Assembly (NCBI RefSeq): GCF_022605725.1
Contig: NC_065551.1
Location: 9,362,001 to 9,426,000 of the forward strand
Length of the DNA: 64,000 bases
DNA from: Anthonomus grandis grandis
Taxonomy: Eukaryota; Arthropoda; Insecta; Coleoptera; Curculionidae
Reading direction: 5' to 3'
A program made the position numbers and the translations under genes. Each line of letters begins with the position of its first letter. Positions within the stretch are counted from its first letter, which is position 1. The notes beneath the pieces were generated by a model. The model searched no databases. It was not told where the DNA came from and saw nothing but the letters and a program-made list of their open reading frames with translations. Of the stretch, positions 56,583-64,000 are shown in pieces.

Positions 56583-57282
56583 AGTGCCCCTTTCTAAATT
56601 GCTTGTATTAATTTCAAAAAAAAAAAAACTTTGGACGATTTTCTGTACTTCAGTTTGCTCACCATATATACTTTGAGTGCTACTTCATGAATACGATTTA
56701 GTTTTACTATTAATTTGCATAATTTGAAATACGATTTTGCCTAAAACTTTTGAAAGTTATACGATAAAATTATTATAACCTTTATTTTTACATTTTTACA
56801 TAATTGCTACTACTGTTATTAGAATACTGTTTCCACTAATCGGGAAATCTATATTTGCTTTTATTTGGTTGCATAACCAGTCCAGCTCTACTCTACTATA
56901 CTTATACTGTACTATACTGTATACAAATATAATATATATATAAAATACTTCTTTCGGCCGCTCCGAGATCAGCTAAATTTAGTTGGGTTTTGTTGCATTC
57001 CGTTGCTAAGATAACGTTTGCATTGTATACGCCAAGGCCGGTTTTTTTTCTTTTGGTGATGAATTTTATTATTTGTGTTTCTTTACCGGGGATTTTCGGA
57101 AAGTGATACTTTTAAGTGATCTGTTTTTTTTTGCTCTTCGTTAAGGTGGAGCCTCTTTTTTATTTTCCATTTATTTCATTCTACGCGTAGAGCACAGGGA
57201 TTCATAAAAGGGGTAACATTTTTACTCTGAGATTTTTGGATTTGGAGTGATTTTGGGGTTTACAAAAAAAAAAAACCTTACC

Positions 57283-60200
57283 ATGACTTCTTCAGCAAAT
57301 GATAAGATTTTAAAATCAAAAGCCTTAAGGCAAAGTGCAATATCCCAACTCTTTTTGGCGAAAGAGGCTGCGGCATTAGCTCTTGTTGATTCATCGGAAT
57401 TACTTTCATTTAAAATATGTTACAGAAGCTTGACAAAAATTAAGAAGGATTTCGAGAAACACCATAATTCCATACTCACTTTACTTGTGGCTTCTCCAGA
57501 CGAGATTAAGGTTGAGGAAAAAACAGGTTTAGATTTTGTTAAACGTTGCCATGAAATTGATACAATTTTTTATCAACTTTTTGAATTGCCGCTGGAGGAA
57601 AATGGTGTCCTGGATACTTCTATCCGCCCTGTTGGTCCTACTTTACAATACTCTCACGAGATTGATCATTTGCCTCGGCTCGATATACCTACTTTTAATG
57701 GAGATATAACTACATTTCCCACATTTCATCAAAGCTTTGCTATTATGGTCCATTCCAAACGCAATTTGAGTAATATCGCGAAGTTTAATTTTTTATTAGG
57801 TGCCCTAAAGGGACAACCTCGTGATCTCATTGCTGATATTTTAATCACTAATGAAAATTATCCTATTGCATACAACACCATAATAGAAAGATACAGTAAT
57901 AGACGCCTTCAGGCCTTTACTTATTGGAAATTAATTGAAGAATGCCCGCGCATGTCTTCTGATAGTGCATTTTCTTTAAGAAATTTATTAGATACTTTTA
58001 ACAAAAATTTATGTGCTCTTAAAAATTTAAAATTTGAAATTGATCAATGGGATTTTGTTCTTGTTTATATGCTGCTTAATAGATTAGATCCTTTAACAAG
58101 AAAAGCCTTTGAACAGTTTCACGCGTCTAATGACGTACCGAAATATGAGGCAGTCAAGCATTTTTTGCAAAAGCAATGCATTGCACTTGAGTCAATTTTA
58201 TACGAATCTAACTCTCAAGAAAATTCTAAACCCTCGATTTCTAGACAAAATTTCTCAAATAATAATGTTCGTAATTCACAAAACTCCTTTAATGTAAATA
58301 AACCAAAATACCGTTCTGCTTTATTCACAAACAGCCAGAAATCAAATTTTAATTCTATATGTTTTCTTTGCAAAGGCTCTCACATAATTTATAGATGCCC
58401 GTCATTCCTTTCTAAAACGACAAGGGATCGATTTGATTTCATAAAAACCCAAAAAGCTTGTGTAAATTGTCTTGCAAGTGCTCACACTGTAAGTCGGTGC
58501 ACATCTGAAAAACGGTGTCGCAATTGCAATCAAGAGCATCATACCTTACTGTGTTTTAAATCAAACAATGAAAAGTTTAACATTAATAAGAATTTAAATT
58601 CAAATTTGCCGGTCGAGGCAACTAGGAATCTTGAAAGTCCAATGCCAACTACTTCTAAAGCTTCTACTGTGGGCATGCTAATAAATGATCAGGAAGTTTT
58701 GCTTGCTACTGTGTTAGTAAAAATTAAAGATGCCTTTGATCAATGGCACACCTTTAGAGCCATTCTTGACGGTGGAGCTCAGTCCAGTTTTATTTCTAAA
58801 AATTGTGCTAATAAATTACATTTATCCAAATTTAATATATCTATGTCCCTGCATGGTCTTAATTCTATGTATGCTACTGCCAAAAAGGGCGTGCATTGTA
58901 TAATTTCATCAATTTACAATTCAAGTCATACCCTTTCACTTGATGCCGTTATTTTGGATAAAATATGCGACGATTTACCTTCTGTTTCCTTTTCAAAAGA
59001 AAACTTTACTTTTCCTTCGGATTTGCAATTGGCGGACCCTTACTTTTATAAAAAATCTCAAATCGATCTTTTGCTTGGAAATGATATTTTTCCATATATT
59101 TTACAAGATGGTAAAATTGATGACGGTCCAGATAAACCAGTATGCATTAAAACTTACTTTGGGTGGACTATAACTGGCAAAACTTCCTATGAAAAACCAA
59201 ATAAAACGATAAATACGTTTTTTACCACATGTAGTACTAATAATTTAAATCAAACACTACAAAATTTTTGGCAAATTGAAGAAGTACCAGAGATTCATGC
59301 CCAATCTAAGGATGATGAATATTGTGAAAACTACTTTTTAAACACAACTTACAGAACCGAATCGGGACGTTACGTAGTTTCTTTGCCTTTTAAAATAACA
59401 GCCCCTGATTTTGGTGATACTTACAGTGTGGCTTTACGTAGATTTTTATCTCTTGAAAAACGGTTCTTACAAGACAAAGACTTTCATGCTTCTTACTCAG
59501 ACGTAATTAAAGATTATTTAGATAATAATCATTTACAAGAAGTTACTAAACCCTTTTGTTCCGAAATTTCTAATTATTTTTATATAAGTCACCATGCAGT
59601 TTTTAAAAAGGATTCGACAAGTACACCCCTGCGTGTAGTTTTCGACGCTAGCAGTTGTGCCAGCAATAAATTATCTTTGAATAAAGCTTTGCATACGGGA
59701 CCAAAATTGCAACAAGATTTACTTAGTCTTTTGCTTAATTTTAGATTGCATAAATATACCTTTACTTGTGATTTAAAACAAATGTTCAGAAACATTTTAC
59801 TGAATCCGAAGGATCGTAATTACCAGAGAATTCTTTGGCGTTTTTCTCCCAATGAGCCTATTTTACACTACCAATTGGATACTGTTACTTTTGGAGTAGT
59901 TTGCAGCCCATTTTTAGCCATCCGCACCCTTCTTATGTTAGCAGATGATTATAAAGATCTTCCTTTAGCGTCAGACATTCTTAAGTCATCAAGTTACGTG
60001 GATGATTTAAACGGGGGTGGAAGTAGCCCTGAGGAATTAATTGCTATAAAAAATCAATTGGTTGAACTTTTGTCTAGGGGTGGGTTCGAGGCACGAAAAT
60101 GGGCCAGTAACTGTCCTTTGCTACTCAAAACTTTACCTAAAACACATGTTGCCCAAGACATTTCGTTCGATCAGGAAGAAAATATAACTTTAAAAATTTT

Positions 60201-62547
60201 GGGTCTAAAATGGAATCCTATTCGAGATTCATTTTTCTATAAAGTCGCTATTGATGATACGGGATGTACAAAACGTACTCTACTCAGTCACTGTGCTAGG
60301 GTGTTTGACCCTTGTGGCTATCTTACCCCTATTACAATTTCTATTAAATTACTAATAAAATCTCTTTGGATTGCTGGTATTGATTGGGACGAAAGACCAC
60401 CCTCTGACATTATTACTAAATGGAATAAGTTTAAGACGGAATTAAATAATTTGCATTTGGTTGAAATTCCACGTCAAATAGATGTTACTGAGTCTAAATC
60501 ACACGAATTGTTTGGTTTTTGCGATGCGTCAGAACGTGCTTATTGTGCTGTCGTATATATTCGTGTATTTTTCTCCCGAGAATTTCTTTATAAAACCTAC
60601 CTTGTCTGTGCCAAATCTAAAGTAAGCCCTCTAAAGGTAGTAACTTTAGCGCGACTTGAGTTACTTGGCGCTGTTTTGCTTAGCAAATTAATGCATTATG
60701 TTTTGAATATTTTCTCACATAAAATTAAATTTACCAACATATTTTCATTTACTGATAGTTCCGTTGCCTTAACATGGATTAAAAGTTCTCCTCACCATTG
60801 GCAAACGTTTGTAAGCAACCGCGTTTCTTATATTCAAGAAAAATTGCCACCCGAATATTGGCACCATGTTCCCTCTGAACTGAATCCAGCCGACTGTGGA
60901 AGTAGAGGTTTATGTGTCTCTGAGCTCGCAGATTTTTCTCTTTGGTGGAACGGGCCCAGTTTTTTATTACAAAACAGAGAGGAATGGTCATTTACAAAAT
61001 TTGAAATTCCTAGTATCGATTCTTTTAATTTTGAGAAGAGAAAGACTGTTTTAAATACTTTAATAACACAGCAATCTCCTCATTTTATTGAATCTTTAAT
61101 TGATAAATATAATTCCTTGCCAAAGATTAAAAGAATTGTAGCTTATATTTTGCGGGCTTCTAAGAATTTCCAGTCCTTTAAAATTAAAGCGACAGTTTTA
61201 AATACTTCTTATCTTACTTTATCAGAATTAAATAATGCTCTTTACTTACTTATAAAATTCATCCAAAATCTCTATTTTGCTGAAGAGATTACATTGCTTA
61301 GACATAATAAACGTATTTCGAAAAGTCTTCAGAAATTAAGACCTTTTTTAGATAAAGAGGGCTACTTGAGGGTTGGTGGTAGACTCCATAACTCCGATTT
61401 GTCGTACGATAAAAGATTTCCCTTGCTTTTACCAGGTAATTGTAAATTTACGTCCTTACTTATAAATGAATTACATCTTAATTACTTACATTGTGGTATA
61501 CAAACCACATTAAATTTGCTATTTCAAAACTACTGGATAATCTCAGCAAAGAGAATAGTTCGTAAAGTAATCCATAAATGTCATATTTGTTGGAAGGTTA
61601 ACCCGAAACCATATCAACCCCCTATGGGTAATTTACCTAAGTTCAGGGTATCCGCAAATTCCAAAGCTTTTATTAACTGCGGCCTGGACTTGTGTGGACC
61701 GTTTCCAATTACTATTGGCCGATTAAGGGGTGCTAAAGTGCATAAAGCATACGTATGCTTATTTATTTGCACTAGTACAAAAGGTGTTCATTTGGAGTTG
61801 CTATCGGACCTTAGTGCAGAGGCTTTTTTGGCGGGACTTCGCAGATTTGTTGCACGGCGCGGAAAAGTACTTAACTTATATTCAGATTGCGGTACAAATT
61901 TTATTGCTAGTGAAAAATACTTACGTCAAATATTTTTAAAATCTGCCGAAGTTGAACCAATTACGTGGCATTTTAATCCCCCCTCTGCCCCCCATATGGG
62001 TGGTATATGGGAAGCAAATATTAAGTCCATTAAAACTCACTTAGTACGGGTAGTAGGAACTCAGATACTCACATATGAAGAGTTTAATACGGTAATTATA
62101 CAAATCGAAGCGGTACTTAATTCAAGACCACTTTCCCCTATAAGTTCAGACCCATCAGACTTATTGCCACTTACTCCTGGACATTTTTTGACCCTACAAC
62201 CCTTAACTGTTCTTTCCGATCCGGACTTTACTAACACAAATATTAATCGCCTTACGCGTTGGCAGCTTTTACTTAGACTGCATCGTGATTTTTGGAGGCG
62301 GTGGCATTGTGAATATCTACATACTTTGCAACAAAGAGCCAAATGGCATAATGCAATAGGTAGAGTAGAGCCGGGTACTATGGTAGCTATTAAAGATGAT
62401 AATTCGGCGCCTTTACACTGGATTCTTGGTCGAATCGCGGAAGTTACTTTGGGCAAGGACGGGGTTCCTAGAGTGGCAACAGTACGGACAGCCAAAGGTA
62501 TACTTAAAAGACCTTTGGTAAAATTATGCCCACTTCCAAACCAATAA
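57283..62547 (+). CDS. Pao element 2 gag-pol polyprotein, intact
   Basis: The frame is open from 57247, but the first ATG is at 57283 (context CTTACCATGAC), giving 1754 residues. Domains (numbered from that Met): gag core DUF1759 from ~129 (LPRLDIPTFNGD), three zinc knuckles near 360 (CFLCKGSH), 392 (CVNC) and 411 (CRNC), protease with LDGGAQSSF at D496 (D-G-G variant), RT from ~782 with YVDD 905-908, RNase H/A17 region (CDAS, D1081), integrase HHCC (1397-1434) and catalytic D1469, D1535, E1577, then the DUF5641 tail ending LVKLCPLPNQ. No stop or frameshift. Gag assembles cytoplasmic particles, protease processes, RT/RNase H make cDNA, integrase inserts it. All key residues are present, so it could be competent. 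No env-like ORF. Confidence 0.97.
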   Translation: MTSSANDKILKSKALRQSAISQLFLAKEAAALALVDSSELLSFKICYRSLTKIKKDFEKHHNSILTLLVASPDEIKVEEKTGLDFVKRCHEIDTIFYQLFELPLEENGVLDTSIRPVGPTLQYSHEIDHLPRLDIPTFNGDITTFPTFHQSFAIMVHSKRNLSNIAKFNFLLGALKGQPRDLIADILITNENYPIAYNTIIERYSNRRLQAFTYWKLIEECPRMSSDSAFSLRNLLDTFNKNLCALKNLKFEIDQWDFVLVYMLLNRLDPLTRKAFEQFHASNDVPKYEAVKHFLQKQCIALESILYESNSQENSKPSISRQNFSNNNVRNSQNSFNVNKPKYRSALFTNSQKSNFNSICFLCKGSHIIYRCPSFLSKTTRDRFDFIKTQKACVNCLASAHTVSRCTSEKRCRNCNQEHHTLLCFKSNNEKFNINKNLNSNLPVEATRNLESPMPTTSKASTVGMLINDQEVLLATVLVKIKDAFDQWHTFRAILDGGAQSSFISKNCANKLHLSKFNISMSLHGLNSMYATAKKGVHCIISSIYNSSHTLSLDAVILDKICDDLPSVSFSKENFTFPSDLQLADPYFYKKSQIDLLLGNDIFPYILQDGKIDDGPDKPVCIKTYFGWTITGKTSYEKPNKTINTFFTTCSTNNLNQTLQNFWQIEEVPEIHAQSKDDEYCENYFLNTTYRTESGRYVVSLPFKITAPDFGDTYSVALRRFLSLEKRFLQDKDFHASYSDVIKDYLDNNHLQEVTKPFCSEISNYFYISHHAVFKKDSTSTPLRVVFDASSCASNKLSLNKALHTGPKLQQDLLSLLLNFRLHKYTFTCDLKQMFRNILLNPKDRNYQRILWRFSPNEPILHYQLDTVTFGVVCSPFLAIRTLLMLADDYKDLPLASDILKSSSYVDDLNGGGSSPEELIAIKNQLVELLSRGGFEARKWASNCPLLLKTLPKTHVAQDISFDQEENITLKILGLKWNPIRDSFFYKVAIDDTGCTKRTLLSHCARVFDPCGYLTPITISIKLLIKSLWIAGIDWDERPPSDIITKWNKFKTELNNLHLVEIPRQIDVTESKSHELFGFCDASERAYCAVVYIRVFFSREFLYKTYLVCAKSKVSPLKVVTLARLELLGAVLLSKLMHYVLNIFSHKIKFTNIFSFTDSSVALTWIKSSPHHWQTFVSNRVSYIQEKLPPEYWHHVPSELNPADCGSRGLCVSELADFSLWWNGPSFLLQNREEWSFTKFEIPSIDSFNFEKRKTVLNTLITQQSPHFIESLIDKYNSLPKIKRIVAYILRASKNFQSFKIKATVLNTSYLTLSELNNALYLLIKFIQNLYFAEEITLLRHNKRISKSLQKLRPFLDKEGYLRVGGRLHNSDLSYDKRFPLLLPGNCKFTSLLINELHLNYLHCGIQTTLNLLFQNYWIISAKRIVRKVIHKCHICWKVNPKPYQPPMGNLPKFRVSANSKAFINCGLDLCGPFPITIGRLRGAKVHKAYVCLFICTSTKGVHLELLSDLSAEAFLAGLRRFVARRGKVLNLYSDCGTNFIASEKYLRQIFLKSAEVEPITWHFNPPSAPHMGGIWEANIKSIKTHLVRVVGTQILTYEEFNTVIIQIEAVLNSRPLSPISSDPSDLLPLTPGHFLTLQPLTVLSDPDFTNTNINRLTRWQLLLRLHRDFWRRWHCEYLHTLQQRAKWHNAIGRVEPGTMVAIKDDNSAPLHWILGRIAEVTLGKDGVPRVATVRTAKGILKRPLVKLCPLPNQ

Positions 62548-62595
62548 TTTATTTATTGTTTCATGAAAACCCCTTGGTTTTCATGGGCGCGGGAA

Positions 62596-63171
62596 TGTTC
62601 TGTTCTTGTAGTCATCTCAATTTCACTTTATTGATTAGTTTAATACTTAGTTTGATTTAGTTTAGTTCTATAAGTTATATTCTTAAGTGCATTCAAAGTA
62701 TCGCTTCTTGCTGCTAATATTTTTTTTGTTTTACATAATGAATGTCGAGATTTGCCTTGTTTCCTCGCCTCTCCCTATAATATTTCCTTACTTGCTATTC
62801 TTTACTTTTACTACAAACCTGGTACATACCCAAATAATACGTCACACGCAAGTACCGAAAAGACTAACGCGGGGAATCGAGGTGAAAACACTCGGTACTA
62901 GATCGTCTTACTGTTAATAACCATTTTACGACCAGTATTCGCGCGGCCTTCCGCAAAAACCTCTTGTGTTATCCTGATCCTGACTGACCCCTAGGTAAGT
63001 CTTTTTACTGTTAATTTAATTCAATCACTTTTATATTTTTCGTGCTAAGTCAGCAGGCTGTGGTGTAAAACCGTCCAAAGGTACATGAACCATCGCAACC
63101 TATAAATTTTACAGTCTATAGGGCCTCAATTGATTAGAACCCTTTTCTAATCAATGGCACCCTTCTAAACA
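62596..63171 (+). repeat. 3' LTR of Pao element 2
   Basis: 576 bp, read as identical to the 5' LTR. Followed by CCCTC. Confidence 0.95.
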
Positions 63172-63176
63172 CCCTC

Positions 63177-64000
63177 AATAAACCGAATAGCTAGACATCA
63201 GCACCGTTTTGGTTTTATTATGTGGGTTGAGATTTTTGGAACAGATTTTTTTCAGAACCCCTTTTTTTACAAGAATTGCCTTTTCCGAAGCATTATTACT
63301 GGAAAATCACCGGAAATAACTCCGCTCAATTTTTTCGCTAGGAGTATTACAAAAACTGTGTTTACAAACGTGTTTTTGACCTCATTTTTGAAGAGCTCAA
63401 GAGCATTACCACTGATATATTAGGAAGTATTTTAAATTCGATAGTTACATGGTCATATCTGTGGTTGGAGAATAATGGTAATTTGTTTGAACATTATCTA
63501 TAATCCAATTTAGTTTTTTTGGATTTCTAGTATGTTAACTAATTTTTTTAACTAATTAATATACGACGTCCCTATGTATATAAATAAAGTTTTTAAACCG
63601 TCAATAACCTGATTTTAATTTTATATTTTGAAACAAGAGTATTAATAGCCTATAACTCCATACTCAGCGCCACCATTTCACCACCGCACACACTTATTCA
63701 TTAATAATTTAACAAAAACCTATTTTTTTCAAGTCAAATATTGCAGAATCATATTGTGTCATATATTGTTATATTCGCAATAAAATATGATATTTAATAC
63801 ATGGTTTATTTTACGTGCCATATAAAATAATAGGTTGATGATGGTTTCTCCGAAACGAAATGTCGTATGAAAAATCTTTCAACAATGTTTTGTAGAGGTT
63901 AAAAGAGGCTATAAAAAAGTGTCTTTTATTTAATCGCATCTCTTTAAATAACTTTAGAAAAAAATAAGACGAAATCGGCATATTTTAGTTTTTTAGGCAT
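63177..64000. other. Presumed egh intron; no gene seen
   Basis: AT-rich. The end (63930-64000, CTTTAAATAACTTTAGAAAAAAA...GTTTTTTAGGCAT) matches 53705-53785 in inverted orientation, so a short repeat occurs on either side of Pao element 2. A 67-codon ORF at 63220 has no motifs. Confidence 0.45.

Larger units (their letters stand above)
55989..63171 (+). mobile_element. BEL/Pao LTR retrotransposon 2, complete and apparently intact
   Basis: 576-bp LTRs that I read as identical, 5-bp target duplication CCCTC (55984-55988 and 63172-63176), tRNA-Tyr primer site directly after the 5' LTR, one uninterrupted gag-pol ORF, purine tract GGGCGCGGGAA before the 3' LTR. Total 7183 bp. Identical LTRs mean very recent insertion. 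Same strand as egh. Clearly a different family from element 1: LTRs unrelated, polyproteins diverged. Confidence 0.97.

Noticed and set aside
61730..61939. Additional ORFs inside both Pao polyprotein genes on either strand
   Set aside because: Shadows of the long gag-pol frames, without motifs of their own.
46200..63171. Endogenous retrovirus interpretation of the two LTR elements
   Set aside because: Domain order and motifs are BEL/Pao, and no envelope-like ORF follows integrase in either element.

Overview
This window looks like nuclear DNA of an insect, probably a beetle, although the order is inference. It is AT-rich, the one recognisable host gene has introns of insect size, and nearly everything else is transposable-element sequence of animal type: BEL/Pao, Ty3/gypsy, Penelope, R4/Dong-like and jockey/CR1-like LINEs, Tc1, mariner, and THAP-coding elements resembling P elements. 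There are no operons or other prokaryotic features.

Layout. 1-2.4 kb: a 5'-truncated but otherwise open LINE ORF (endonuclease-RT) on the minus strand, running off the left edge and abutting a gypsy protease fragment. 2.86-10.17 kb: a region whose two ends carry related, inverted hairpins. It holds AT-rich DNA of unknown origin, about 3.4 copies of an ~830-bp tandem repeat, possible short exons of an unrecognised gene, a foldback element with a hammerhead-ribozyme core, and a tRNA-like sequence. 10.15-12 kb: gag, tRNA-Ser primer site and probable LTR of a minus-strand 17.6/297-like gypsy element. 12.1-13.7 kb: DNA-transposon debris with a foldback insertion. 13.9-16.5 kb: a broken R4/Dong-like LINE ending in (TAA)n. 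17.0-19.85 kb: a mariner-superfamily element interrupted by a 1.16-kb P-like element that encodes a THAP domain; a second mariner copy at 54.4 kb preserves the uninterrupted site. 21.8-24.6 kb: a decayed BEL/Pao element split by a Tc1 element. 25.6-30.8 kb: several decayed mariner copies. 32.7-33.6 kb: a foldback cluster rich in CGCACTAGTGCG-type palindromes. 34.1-34.6 kb: a gypsy remnant joining protease to integrase. 36.75-37.83 kb: a 1.1-kb foldback element with ~400-bp arms. 38.16-41.38 kb: a 3.2-kb element with perfect 8-bp target duplications carrying a decayed multi-exon THAP gene. 41.7-45.3 kb: Penelope-like remnants with inverted flanks and a hammerhead core.

The host gene is egghead (beta-1,4-mannosyltransferase). 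Its first two coding exons lie at 45510-45971 on the plus strand, and no later exon was found, so the remaining 18 kb is probably its second intron. Two BEL/Pao retrotransposons lie there in sense orientation: one at 46200-53633 (LTRs differing at two positions I can see, target duplication ATGGT, a one-base frameshift near the end of pol) and one at 55989-63171 (LTRs identical as read, target duplication CCCTC, intact 1754-residue polyprotein). Both have a primer site matching the 3' end of tRNA-Tyr. The second looks like a very recent, potentially competent insertion.

The points most worth a second look are the two THAP-coding P-like elements (one with a paralogous empty site), the two near-canonical hammerhead ribozymes, the hairpin-ended ~7.3-kb block, and the two young Pao insertions inside egghead.
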